From Polaribacter sp. Q13 (GTDB lineage: Bacteria; Bacteroidota; Bacteroidia; Flavobacteriales; Flavobacteriaceae), in NCBI RefSeq assembly GCF_016858305.2, contig NZ_CP074436.1:1632001-1696000 (forward strand): a DNA stretch of 64,000 bases, read 5' to 3'. This document shows, in pieces, positions 33,254 through 41,887 of this stretch (the stretch's first letter is position 1; each line of letters begins with the position of its first letter). Position numbers and translations under genes: made by a program. A model generated the notes under the pieces. That model worked only from the letters and a program-made list of their open reading frames with translations. It was not told where the DNA came from and made no database searches.

Positions 33254-34684
33254 ATGCAACCACTTTATATACTCCTTTTAATAGTCGCTTATTTTACTGT
33301 TTTAATAGGCATTTCTTACATCACCGGAAAATCTGCCGACAATAAAACCTTTTTTAAAGCAAACAATTCTTCACCGTGGTACTTAGTAGCTTTTGGTATG
33401 ATTGGAGCTTCTCTTTCTGGAGTTACTTTTATTTCTGTTCCTGGTTGGATAGAAACCGACTCTATGAGCTATTTTCAAATGGTTTTAGGGTATGTTGTTG
33501 GATATGCAATTATTGGCTTGGTATTACTGCCACTCTATTACAAACTAAATTTAACCTCCATTTACACCTATTTACAAGATCGTTTTGGTAACTATTCTTA
33601 CAAAACAGGTGCAAGTTTCTTTTTACTTTCTAGAATAGTAGGTGCTGCATTCAGACTTTTTTTAGTAGCAAATGTTTTACAAGCAATCTTGTTCGACGCC
33701 TATGGAGTTCCGTTTTGGGTAACCGTTTCCATCACCATTCTATTAATTTGGCTGTACACGTTTAAAGGAGGCATAAAAACAATTGTTTGGACAGATACTT
33801 TACAAACCTTATTTATGTTGATTGCTGTAGGTGTTTGTATTTACACCATTTCTAGCGAAATGAAAATTGACAACCTTTTTACCTACGTTGCCGATAGCGA
33901 ATTGTCTAAAACATTCTTTTTTGAAGATGTAAAAGCCGGAAATTATTTCTGGAAACAATTTTTAGCTGGTGCTTTTATTGCTGTTGTTATGACTGGTTTA
34001 GACCAAGATATGATGCAAAAAAACCTAACCTGTAGAAACTTAAAAGACGCACAAAAAAACATGTTTTGGTTTACCATTGTGTTGGTAATCGTCAACTTTT
34101 TCTTTTTAGCATTGGGTGTTTTATTAACCGATTATGCCCAACAAAACGGAATAGATGCTCACAAAGACCAACTCTTCCCAATCATTGCAACGCAAGGAAA
34201 TTTAGGTTTAGCTACTGCCCTTTTCTTCTTACTAGGTTTAATTGCTGCGGCCTATTCTAGTGCAGATTCTGCCTTAACCTCTTTAACCACTTCTTTTAGT
34301 ATTGATATTTTAGAAATTGATAAAAAGAAAGATAAAAACGAACAAGAAAAAATTAGAAAGAAAATTCATATTATTTTCTCTTTGGTATTGATAGCTACGA
34401 TCCTTGTTTTTAAATATTTTATTGCGGATGCAAGTGTTATTGCAAAAATATTCACATTTGCGGGTTATACATACGGACCTTTATTAGGTTTATATGCTTT
34501 TGGAATGTTTACAAAATTAAAAGTAAAAGATAAATTGGTACCTGCTATATGTTTAATTGCTCCGGTTCTTACTTATATGATTAGTTATTATTCGAAAGAA
34601 AAACTTGGTTTCGATTTTGGCTTTTTTGTATTGGTTTTAAACGGCTTTTTAACCTTTATTGGATTGTATTTAGCGAAGAAGTAA
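33254..34684 (+). CDS. Sodium:solute symporter (SSS family)
   Basis: A 476-residue inner-membrane protein with about 13 hydrophobic helices, member of the sodium:solute symporter family (MIGASLSGVTFISVPGWI, and the AYSSADSALTSLTTSFSID motif near residue 330, which in this family forms the sodium site). The substrate is not predictable; relatives move sugars, amino acids or organic acids. It is divergent from recR and monocistronic. Frames inside it on the same strand are shadows. Confidence 0.92.
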   Translation: MQPLYILLLIVAYFTVLIGISYITGKSADNKTFFKANNSSPWYLVAFGMIGASLSGVTFISVPGWIETDSMSYFQMVLGYVVGYAIIGLVLLPLYYKLNLTSIYTYLQDRFGNYSYKTGASFFLLSRIVGAAFRLFLVANVLQAILFDAYGVPFWVTVSITILLIWLYTFKGGIKTIVWTDTLQTLFMLIAVGVCIYTISSEMKIDNLFTYVADSELSKTFFFEDVKAGNYFWKQFLAGAFIAVVMTGLDQDMMQKNLTCRNLKDAQKNMFWFTIVLVIVNFFFLALGVLLTDYAQQNGIDAHKDQLFPIIATQGNLGLATALFFLLGLIAAAYSSADSALTSLTTSFSIDILEIDKKKDKNEQEKIRKKIHIIFSLVLIATILVFKYFIADASVIAKIFTFAGYTYGPLLGLYAFGMFTKLKVKDKLVPAICLIAPVLTYMISYYSKEKLGFDFGFFVLVLNGFLTFIGLYLAKK

Positions 34685-34827
34685 TTAGGGTTTGTTTCTA
34701 AGCTTATTTTCGAATAACTTCGCTAAATTTTGATATTAAACATTAAAACGTTCGATATCAATTTAGTTATCGAATTCAATAAAAAACCACTTAAACCTTA
34801 AAAAAACAAGCATATATCATTTTATAA

Positions 34828-36024
34828 ATGAATAACATGAAAAAATCAATTTCCATCATTGGCTCCGGACCTTCCGCCCTACTTTTAGCAGCTTTTTTAG
34901 ATACTACAAAGTTTGAGGTTACTATTTATGAAAAAAATAAAACTGCGGGTAGAAAACTATTAGTTGCAGGAAAAGGAGGTTTTAACCTTACACATTCAGA
35001 ATCCATTCTAGATTTTATTGAACGTTATACGCCTACCAATTTTTTAAAAGATGCTTTATTAAGTTTTACCAATGATGATTTTAGAAATTGGCTACAATCT
35101 ATAGGAATCCCTACCTATATTGGTAGTAGTAAAAGGATTTATCCAGAAGAAGGCATAAAACCAATCACTGTTATCAATACTATTTTAAATCATTTAAAAG
35201 AAAAAGGAATCGTTTTTAAATATGAACATACTTTTTCGGGTTGGAATGCAGAAAATAATCTCATCATTAATAATGCAATTATTCCGTCTGATTATACCGT
35301 TTTTTCTTTAGGAGGCGCAAGTTGGAAAATTACAGGCTCTGATGGTAGCTGGTTAGAAACGTTTCAAGAAAAAGGTGTAAATACCGCTCCGTTTGAAGCT
35401 TCAAATTGTGCATTTAAAATTGATTGGAATCCAGATTTCATCACCCAAAACGAAGGAACTCCATTAAAAAATATAGCCATTACTTGTGCAGATAAAAAAC
35501 AAAAAGGAGAAGTTGTAATTACTAAATTCGGATTGGAAGGAAATGCTATTTACGCTTTGAGTCCGCAAATTAGAGCGCAACTAAAAACCGAAGAAAAAGC
35601 AACAATTTACATCGATTTTAAACCCACTTTCACTTTAGAGCAGGTTACATCTAAAATGGTAAATTCAAACTTTAAAAATACTACACAAACTTTAAAAAAA
35701 GGATTAAAGTTAAGTAATTCTAAAATTGATTTACTTAAAATTTATCTTTCTAAAGAAGCTTATTTAGATTCAATTATTTTATCAACATATATTAAAAATT
35801 TCCCCTTAGAAATTACAGGTTTAGGAAAGTTAAACGCAGCTATTTCTAGTGTTGGCGGAATTGATTTAAATGCTATGGACACTCATTTTCAATTAGATAA
35901 AATTCCGAATCAATACTGTATTGGAGAAATGGTAAATTGGGATGCACCTACTGGAGGCTATTTAATACAAGCATGTGCAAGTTCTGGAGTTTATTTAGCA
36001 AAACATTTAAATGAAATTGATTAA
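34828..36024 (+). CDS. FAD-dependent flavoprotein of the HI0933/BaiN type
   Basis: A 398-residue NAD(P)/FAD-dependent oxidoreductase. An N-terminal dinucleotide-binding fold (SIIGSGPSALLLAAFL) is followed by AGRKLLVAGKGGFNLTHSE, the family's second hallmark. The central FSLGGASWKITGSDGSW and the C-terminal GEMVNWDAPTGGYLIQACASSG close the FAD site. The sub-family resembles the PP_4765-like group rather than BaiN itself. The reaction is unknown. A second ATG at 34837 is also possible as the start. Confidence 0.88.
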   Translation: MNNMKKSISIIGSGPSALLLAAFLDTTKFEVTIYEKNKTAGRKLLVAGKGGFNLTHSESILDFIERYTPTNFLKDALLSFTNDDFRNWLQSIGIPTYIGSSKRIYPEEGIKPITVINTILNHLKEKGIVFKYEHTFSGWNAENNLIINNAIIPSDYTVFSLGGASWKITGSDGSWLETFQEKGVNTAPFEASNCAFKIDWNPDFITQNEGTPLKNIAITCADKKQKGEVVITKFGLEGNAIYALSPQIRAQLKTEEKATIYIDFKPTFTLEQVTSKMVNSNFKNTTQTLKKGLKLSNSKIDLLKIYLSKEAYLDSIILSTYIKNFPLEITGLGKLNAAISSVGGIDLNAMDTHFQLDKIPNQYCIGEMVNWDAPTGGYLIQACASSGVYLAKHLNEID

Positions 36025-36092
36025 AAAAGGGGGTTTTAGAATGTTTGTACTCTTAAAATAATCCCTATTTTTACTTAATAGAAATCAGAAGA

Positions 36093-36740
36093 ATGTCAAA
36101 AGATTTAAGTAATTACAGAAAATCCTACGAAAAGCAAGAACTTTTAGAAAGCACTTGTCCAGATAACCCCATGGAGTTATTTCAAACTTGGTTTATCAAT
36201 TCCGATAACTCTAATATGGTTGATGAAAGTAACGCTATGACCGTTTCATCAATTGGTTTAGATGGTTTCCCAAAAAGCAGAGTCGTTTTATTAAAGAAGT
36301 TTACTTGGGAAGGTTTTATCTTTTACACCAATTACAATTCAGAAAAAGGAAAAGCTATTGCCGCCAACAACAATATCTGTTTATCTTTCTTTTGGCCTGG
36401 GTTAGAACAACAAATTATTATTAAAGGAAACGCAGAAATCTTAGCAAAAAACTTATCTGATGGTTATTTCGAATCGAGACCAGACGGAAGTAAATTAGGT
36501 GCTTGGGCATCTAACCAAAGTGAGATTGTTTCTTCTAGAGAAGAATTAGATACACTTTTAAAAACTTTTGAAAAAAAGTTTGAGGGAGAAGAAATTGTTA
36601 GACCAAAGCATTGGGGTGGCTATTTAGTGAAACCTATTTCTATAGAATTTTGGCAAGGGAGACCCAATAGAATGCACGATAGAATAAGATATACGTTAGA
36701 AGAAGATTTTTCTTGGAAAAAAGAAAGATTAGCGCCATAA
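36093..36740 (+). CDS. pdxH: Pyridoxamine 5'-phosphate oxidase
   Basis: A 215-residue FMN enzyme that oxidises pyridoxine/pyridoxamine phosphate to pyridoxal phosphate. The FMN and substrate motifs SRVVLLKKF, FYTNYNSEKGKAI, RPDGSKLGAWASNQSE and the C-terminal WQGRPNRMHDRI are all present. PLP made here serves HemL, CapA and CapB in this window among many others. It starts a tight plus-strand run with sixA and ppx/gppA (34 and 6 bases apart). Confidence 0.96.
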   Translation: MSKDLSNYRKSYEKQELLESTCPDNPMELFQTWFINSDNSNMVDESNAMTVSSIGLDGFPKSRVVLLKKFTWEGFIFYTNYNSEKGKAIAANNNICLSFFWPGLEQQIIIKGNAEILAKNLSDGYFESRPDGSKLGAWASNQSEIVSSREELDTLLKTFEKKFEGEEIVRPKHWGGYLVKPISIEFWQGRPNRMHDRIRYTLEEDFSWKKERLAP

Positions 36741-36774
36741 ATTTTTATATTTACAACTCAACAATTAAAATTGA

Positions 36775-37263
36775 ATGAAAACTTTATACATTGTTAGACA
36801 TGCAAAATCTTCTTGGGAATACTCAGGAATAGAAGATATTGACAGGCCTCTAAAAAAACGCGGAATAAAAGACGCACATTTAATGTCTAAATTCTTAGCA
36901 AAAGAAATAAAAAGACCAGACGTTTTTGTATCTAGTAGTGCTAACAGAGCCTTACATACAGCTATTATTTTTTGCGAAAATTTCGAATTTCCTTTATCTA
37001 ACCTACAAGTAAAAAGGCAGCTATATAGCTTTAGTGATGGTTATTTGGTAAAAACAGTCAATGCTTTAGATGATGGTTTTAATTCTGCTATTATTTTTAG
37101 TCATGATCATGGTATTAATACCTTTGTAAATAAGTTTGGTAACAAACCTATTTCTCACGTATCAACTTGTGGAGTTGTCGGCATTCAATTTGAAGATAAA
37201 CATTGGAAAAACTTAAAAAAAGGGAAAACGTTTATGATAGAGTTCCCTAAAAACCATAAATAA
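36775..37263 (+). CDS. sixA: SixA-type histidine phosphatase
   Basis: A 162-residue histidine phosphatase of the short SixA group. The catalytic RH motif is Arg8-His9 (IVRHAKSSWE), the second arginine is in SSANRA, and the second histidine in IIFSHDHGI. SixA removes phosphate from histidine on phosphotransfer proteins in E. coli; the target here is unknown. It lies between pdxH and ppx/gppA. Confidence 0.9.
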   Translation: MKTLYIVRHAKSSWEYSGIEDIDRPLKKRGIKDAHLMSKFLAKEIKRPDVFVSSSANRALHTAIIFCENFEFPLSNLQVKRQLYSFSDGYLVKTVNALDDGFNSAIIFSHDHGINTFVNKFGNKPISHVSTCGVVGIQFEDKHWKNLKKGKTFMIEFPKNHK

Positions 37264-37269
37264 AATAGT

Positions 37270-38166
37270 TTGTTAGAAATAAAAAAATATGGTGCTATAG
37301 ATATTGGTTCAAATGCAATTAGATTGTTAATATCCAATGTTATAGTATCTGAAGACAAAGAGCCTCAGTTTAAAAAATCTTCTTTAGTACGTGTGCCAAT
37401 TCGTTTAGGTGCAGATGCTTTTGTTGGTGGAATTATCAGTGAGAAAAACACAACCAGAATGATAAATGCTATGGAAGCATTTAAATTATTAATGGATGTA
37501 AATGGTGTAGAAAGATATAAAGCCTGTGCAACATCTGCTATGAGAGAAGCAGAAAACGGTAAAGAAGTTGTTGATAAAATTTTTAAAGAAACAGGAGTAA
37601 AAATTGATATTATTGGAGGTAAAGAAGAAGCCGCTATTATTTCATCTACAGATCTGAATCAATTAATAGAAGGAAGCAATTCTTACGTATATGTTGATGT
37701 TGGTGGTGGTAGTACAGAATTTACCATATTTTCTGAAGGTAAAATTATTACTTCAAAATCTTTTAAAATGGGTACAGTACGTTTGCTAAGCAACAAAAAA
37801 GCTGTAAACAAGGAGATTTTTGCCAATGTAGAAAAATGGATAAAGAAAAATACTAAAGATTTAAAAAAGGTATCCTTAATTGGTTCTGGAGGTAACATTA
37901 ATAAGTTATTTAAAATGTCTGGACGTACAGAAGGAAAACCTATTTCTTATATTTATTTAAATGCTCAATATCAATTTTTAAAACAAATGACTTATGATGA
38001 ACGTATTTCTGAGTTAAGTTTAAACCCAGATAGAGCTGATGTTATTATACCAGCAACCAAAATTTACTTGTCTGCTATGAAGTGGAGTGGTGCAAGAAAA
38101 ATTTATGTTCCAAAAATTGGACTATCAGATGGTATTATTAAAAGCCTCTTTTACAATAAAATATAA
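37270..38166 (+). CDS. Ppx/GppA-family exopolyphosphatase / pppGpp phosphatase
   Basis: A 298-residue ASKHA-fold phosphatase (YGAIDIGSNAIRLLI near the N-terminus, VDVGGGSTEFTIF in the middle). It is the short single-domain type without the C-terminal HD extension. It could act on polyphosphate or on guanosine pentaphosphate. The start is a TTG at 37270, six bases after the sixA stop. No ATG occurs in frame until after the first conserved motif, so TTG is well supported. Confidence 0.9.
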   Translation: MLEIKKYGAIDIGSNAIRLLISNVIVSEDKEPQFKKSSLVRVPIRLGADAFVGGIISEKNTTRMINAMEAFKLLMDVNGVERYKACATSAMREAENGKEVVDKIFKETGVKIDIIGGKEEAAIISSTDLNQLIEGSNSYVYVDVGGGSTEFTIFSEGKIITSKSFKMGTVRLLSNKKAVNKEIFANVEKWIKKNTKDLKKVSLIGSGGNINKLFKMSGRTEGKPISYIYLNAQYQFLKQMTYDERISELSLNPDRADVIIPATKIYLSAMKWSGARKIYVPKIGLSDGIIKSLFYNKI

Positions 38167-38207
38167 ATAGTTTTTATATTATTTTAAGATTTCTTTAACA
38201 TATTTTG

Positions 38208-38215
38208 TATTTTTG
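38208..38215 (+). promoter_or_regulatory. -7 box (TATTTTTG) of the ompA-family gene
   Basis: TATTTTTG matches TAnnTTTG. A start near 38222 leaves a leader of about 65 bases before the ATG at 38288. Confidence 0.5.
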
Positions 38216-38287
38216 TTATCAAATTATGTGACTTACTAAAAAAACAGGGGTCATACAAGAGAACTAAAAAATCAAAACAAGTTTATT

Positions 38288-39388
38288 ATGAAAAAAATTT
38301 TACTAAGTGCTACGCTATTAATGTTTGGAGCAACAGCTTTTGCTCAAGACTTACCAACAAATCCAGAACCAGGAAAATGTTACGTACGTTGTAAAACTCC
38401 AGAAGTATGGAAAAACGAAGATGTAACTATTGAAATAGCTCCGGCTTACAAAAAAATTGTAACGCATCCTGCAGAATACAATACAGTAACCGAAAGAGTT
38501 TTAATTAAAGAAGCTGGAAAACGTTTAGCTATTGTTCCTGCAGTATGGGAAGACAAAACTGTTAGCTATAGAGCTAAAGAAGATGCAAATAAATTAAGAG
38601 TAATTAATGCAACATTTAATCCAGATTCTCAAACAATAGAGACTAAAGCAGCTTCTGCTAACTGGGAAATGAGTGAAAAAGCTCCTGATTGTGAATCTAG
38701 CGATCCTAACGATTGTAGATACTGGTGTTATAAACCAGTTCCTGCACAATATGTTACTATTCCTTTAACTACATTAGACAGAGACGCAAGTACAGTATCT
38801 GATAAAGTTCCTGGATATGATAAAACATATACTACTAAAGTAATGGTTAAAGGACCTACAACTTCATCTATTGAAATTCCTGCAGTTTATGGAAGTATCA
38901 ATAAAACAGTTTTAGTTAAAGATGCATGGCAAGAAGAAGTTACTGTTGCTGCTAAATACAAAACTGTAACAAAAGAAATCTTAGTTAACAAAGGTGGATT
39001 AACAACTTGGAAAGTAGTTGAATGTTCATTAGTTAACAACACTATTTTACCTATTAACTGGAATTTAGGAAGCGCTACTTTAACTTCAGCTGCTAAAGGA
39101 ATTATTGATACTAGATTATTACCTGTATTAAAAACTGGTGTATCTGTAGCTTTAGAGTCTCATACAGATTCAAGAGGAACAAAAGAAAGCAACCAAAATT
39201 TATCTGAAAGAAGAGCTCAAGCGGTTACAAACTATTTAATTTCTAAAGGTGTAAACCCAAGTAAATTAACTGGTAACGGTTTTGGAGAGTCTAAATTAAC
39301 TAACAGATGTTCTGATGGAGTTTCTTGTACAGAAGCACAACACAGAGCTAACAGAAGAACTACTTTTAGAGTAGTAAATGAAAAATAA
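38288..39388 (+). CDS. OmpA-family outer-membrane/peptidoglycan-associated protein
   Basis: A 366-residue secreted protein. The signal peptide ends AFAQ near residue 20. The C-terminal ~115 residues are an OmpA peptidoglycan-binding domain (SVALESHTDSRGTKESNQNLSERRA and GFGESKL). The N-terminal ~230 residues are not a standard barrel. They contain recurring beta motifs of the type PA-x-Y/W followed a few residues later by VL(V/I)K, and eight cysteines in pairs (CYVRC, CESSDPNDCRYWC and others). A strong terminator follows. It probably links the outer membrane to the cell wall; the N-terminal region is unassigned. Confidence 0.85.
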   Translation: MKKILLSATLLMFGATAFAQDLPTNPEPGKCYVRCKTPEVWKNEDVTIEIAPAYKKIVTHPAEYNTVTERVLIKEAGKRLAIVPAVWEDKTVSYRAKEDANKLRVINATFNPDSQTIETKAASANWEMSEKAPDCESSDPNDCRYWCYKPVPAQYVTIPLTTLDRDASTVSDKVPGYDKTYTTKVMVKGPTTSSIEIPAVYGSINKTVLVKDAWQEEVTVAAKYKTVTKEILVNKGGLTTWKVVECSLVNNTILPINWNLGSATLTSAAKGIIDTRLLPVLKTGVSVALESHTDSRGTKESNQNLSERRAQAVTNYLISKGVNPSKLTGNGFGESKLTNRCSDGVSCTEAQHRANRRTTFRVVNEK

Positions 39389-39423
39389 TTATACCTCTAA
39401 GTAATTAGAGCATTAATATAAAA

Positions 39424-39452
39424 CCGAAGCTATTAGCTTCGGTTTTTTTTAT
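39424..39452 (+). terminator. Terminator of the ompA-family gene
   Basis: ACCGAAGC and GCTTCGGT pair around TATTA and are followed by eight T. The same core recurs inverted at 39788-39816. Confidence 0.9.
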
Positions 39453-39455
39453 TTA

Positions 39456-39787
39456 ATACTGCTGCTATTTTAGTTTATTTAATATTCATTAATAAAACAA
39501 CATCTCTACAATTTAAAAACACTTCTTATTTAAAAAAATAAGCACAAGTTTCTCTTTCTAAAATTTTATATAGATCAAGAAAGAACAAAGTAACTTATGA
39601 TAGCGCATTAGAGAGGTAAAATACAAGTTTTAAGACGCTCTCTAATTAATAATGAAGAATTGCCAACAATAAGAAAAAAACATAGAATAACTGTATTACT
39701 CCAATGCAATCTTCACTATTTTAATTGTAGCAACATACACACTAAGAAAATGGAATAAAACTAGGGATGAACAAAGTCCTAAATCAA
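39456..39787. other. Non-coding spacer between two near-identical terminators
   Basis: About 330 bases with no convincing ORF, promoter or RNA. The only structure seen is an 8-bp inverted repeat TTAGAGAG/CTCTCTAA (39608-39615 and 39638-39645) with a 22-base loop. Confidence 0.4.
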
Positions 39788-39816
39788 AAAAAACCGAAGC
39801 TATTAGCCTCGGTTGT
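39788..39816 (-). terminator. Terminator of the thioredoxin-like gene
   Basis: On minus, AACCGAGGC and GCTTCGGTT pair around TAATA and are followed by a run of T. The core matches the ompA-family terminator with one change. Confidence 0.85.
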
Positions 39817-39821
39817 TTAAT

Positions 39822-40310
39822 TTAATAATTTTCTATTACTGATTGAATAAAAGGATAATAGTAATCTGTTAAAATTAATCCTTTTTTATAACCAATTATT
39901 TTTCCTTTATGGTTTACAAAAACTAATGTTGGAAATGTTCTTATTTGAAACTTCCTTTTTAAATCATTATTTATTTCTATTTTATCAGAAGAAATTAAAT
40001 CTAAATTTCTAGGACTATCTGCTTCATATAAAATTAAATCTTTGTCTGCTATATCCTTAAATTTTTGAGTATGAAAAAGTTTCTTATCTAATATCTTACA
40101 AGGTCCACACCAATCGGAACCCGTAAAATAAATAAGTACTGGTTTCTTTTCGTTTTTAGATTTCTTTAAAGCATCCTTAAAAGTAGGTTGCCAATTTAAA
40201 GAAATTGTTTCTTCTAATTCAATTTTATGTTCTTCTATAATTTGTTCTTGTGCAACAATGTTAGCTACAGAAAAGAAACAAATAGATAAACCCAATATAA
40301 CATTTTTCAT
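39822..40310 (-). CDS. Secreted thioredoxin-family protein
   Basis: A 162-residue thioredoxin-like protein with a signal peptide (MKNVILGLSICFFSVANIVAQ) and an active-site WCGPC in YFTGSDWCGPCKIL. The cis-proline loop is FPTLVFVN. It resembles the DUF255/DsbD-gamma-like periplasmic thioredoxins that keep envelope thiols reduced. The frame is open 13 codons further upstream, but the ATG at 40310 gives a normal signal peptide. It is a single gene with its own terminator. Confidence 0.85.
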   Translation of the reverse strand: MKNVILGLSICFFSVANIVAQEQIIEEHKIELEETISLNWQPTFKDALKKSKNEKKPVLIYFTGSDWCGPCKILDKKLFHTQKFKDIADKDLILYEADSPRNLDLISSDKIEINNDLKRKFQIRTFPTLVFVNHKGKIIGYKKGLILTDYYYPFIQSVIENY

Positions 40311-40445
40311 GAATGGTAATTTCATCAAAAATATCAAAAATAATACCAAAAAAAAAATTCTATAGAAAACTTGAGATAAATTAAATGAAACCCGCTACCT
40401 TTTCAATTATTAAGACCTAAAACTAAATCCAAAAGATTAAGGTTA
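40311..40445. other. AT-rich upstream region of the thioredoxin gene
   Basis: No ORF or clear promoter is seen. Together with the RNA B locus and the stretch 40560-40792 it makes a 480-base spacer without protein-coding genes. Confidence 0.3.
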
Positions 40446-40546
40446 CAAAAACAAAAAGCCGTAATTAAAAAATTACGACTATAGTTATTCCTAGGATATA
40501 ATAAATTCAATCCCCCAATTTAATTATTACATATTATCTTCAGAAT
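40446..40546 (-). ncRNA. Candidate small RNA B: hairpin with a G-rich loop plus terminator
   Basis: On minus, a -7 box TATATTTG (40559-40552) predicts a start near 40546. The RNA would contain a stem AATAATTAAATT/AATTTATTAT with one bulge, presenting a 9-base loop GGGGGATTG (40516-40508). About 28 bases later comes a terminator hairpin GTCGTAATT/AATTACGGC (40479-40458) with the run TTTTTGTTTTT. Predicted length is about 95 nt. The loop is the exact complement of CAATCCCCC in candidate RNA A. It lies ~245 bases downstream of menE on the same strand, so a menE 3' UTR origin is an alternative. Confidence 0.45.
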
Positions 40547-40551
40547 AAGAA

Positions 40552-40559
40552 CAAATATA
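40552..40559 (-). promoter_or_regulatory. -7 box (TATATTTG) of candidate small RNA B
   Basis: TATATTTG matches TAnnTTTG. No TTG is found 17-23 bases upstream, so the promoter is weaker by sequence than that of RNA A. Confidence 0.4.
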
Positions 40560-40792
40560 CAATAGTTTAAATACATATTAAAGAATAAACTCCACTAAAC
40601 TAAAACATTAACTAATTATTAAGGCTGCCTTTACCTTATCTTAAAAAACTAACATAATAAACATTATTGACTATATTCTAATAAATAGATAACTTAAAAC
40701 ATATATTTTTTTTATAAAAAAATAAATAAAATCCAATAAACACCCTATAAAACAACAAAAAAAGAAAATAAAGATTACCGCCTAAACATCGA

Positions 40793-41887
40793 TTAATATT
40801 TTAATAAATCTAGTGTTTTTTTACGTTGTACTTTTTTGGTATCCGTTTCTATAAATTCATTCACAAAATAAATATCTTTTGGAACTTCAAATTTTTTAAG
40901 TAATTTTAATTGTGCTATTTCTAATTTTAGAGACTTTTTAAATTCCACTGAAGCGAAAGGTTGCTCCACAACTAAAACAAGCTTCTCCCCTAGTTGCTCA
41001 TCAGTAATTCCTGTAACAAAAAACCGATTTGAAATAATCTTCGATAATTTTTCTTCAATTATTTCCGGATGCAATTTTACACCTCCAGAATTTATTACGT
41101 TATCTAAACGACCTAACCACTCAAATTGATGATCAGAAACTAAATCAATACTATCATTTGTAAAAATAACTTCATTTGAAACATTTGGAGCTTTAATTAC
41201 CAAACAGTTTCTAACGTCTTTATAGATTTCTACATTGGGTAATGTTTGATAAAATTCTTTTTGAAAAGATTTCTGTTCACTATCTACTTGAATTGACAAA
41301 GGATTATTCAACCTTTTAACAGCAATATGCGTTATGGTTTCTGTCATACCATAAGTAGCAAAAACAGCACAACTAGAAGTCTGAATTTTTGCTTGTAATT
41401 GGTTAGAAACAACACCGCCACCAACAATTAATTTTTTAATTTGAGGTAGCTCAGCTAAAGAATTTTCTAACTGTAACGGAACCATAGCTGTAAAATCATA
41501 CTGCTTTTTTATCCCACGTAGTGGAAAAGAATTTGGAGCTACTACATCTAATTGCCAACCTAAAACTAAGGCTCTTATCAACATCATTTTACCAGCTATA
41601 TATTCTGTTGGCAAACACAATAAAGCGATGGTATTTTCTTTTAAATCAAAAAACATTCCGGTAGCTAAAGCAGAATTAATCATCTGACTTTTTTGCAACT
41701 TTATCTCTTTTGGAACTCCTGTAGAACCGGAGGTTTTAACAATAATAAAAGTATCCTTAGAAAACCAATTTTCTAAAAATTGATGGATATCATCCGAAAA
41801 ACCAGCAGTATACGTTAGCATTTCCTCTACAGAAGCAAATGAAATTCCATTTAATTGAAAACTTGTATGAAATCTATCTAATTTCAA
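40793..41887 (-). CDS. menE: o-Succinylbenzoate-CoA ligase (MenE)
   Basis: A 364-residue AMP-binding ligase. The ATP loop TFIIVKTSGSTGVPKEI, AIYGMTE-type motif (ATYGMTETITHIAVK) and the C-terminal WLGRLDNVINSGGVKLHPEIIEEKL are all present. It is shorter than typical MenE (about 450) but fits the compact Bacteroidetes form. It activates o-succinylbenzoate for ring closure in menaquinone synthesis. It overlaps the upstream CPBP gene by four bases, and menC is just beyond, so the role is well supported. Confidence 0.9.
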   Translation of the reverse strand: MKLDRFHTSFQLNGISFASVEEMLTYTAGFSDDIHQFLENWFSKDTFIIVKTSGSTGVPKEIKLQKSQMINSALATGMFFDLKENTIALLCLPTEYIAGKMMLIRALVLGWQLDVVAPNSFPLRGIKKQYDFTAMVPLQLENSLAELPQIKKLIVGGGVVSNQLQAKIQTSSCAVFATYGMTETITHIAVKRLNNPLSIQVDSEQKSFQKEFYQTLPNVEIYKDVRNCLVIKAPNVSNEVIFTNDSIDLVSDHQFEWLGRLDNVINSGGVKLHPEIIEEKLSKIISNRFFVTGITDEQLGEKLVLVVEQPFASVEFKKSLKLEIAQLKLLKKFEVPKDIYFVNEFIETDTKKVQRKKTLDLLKY

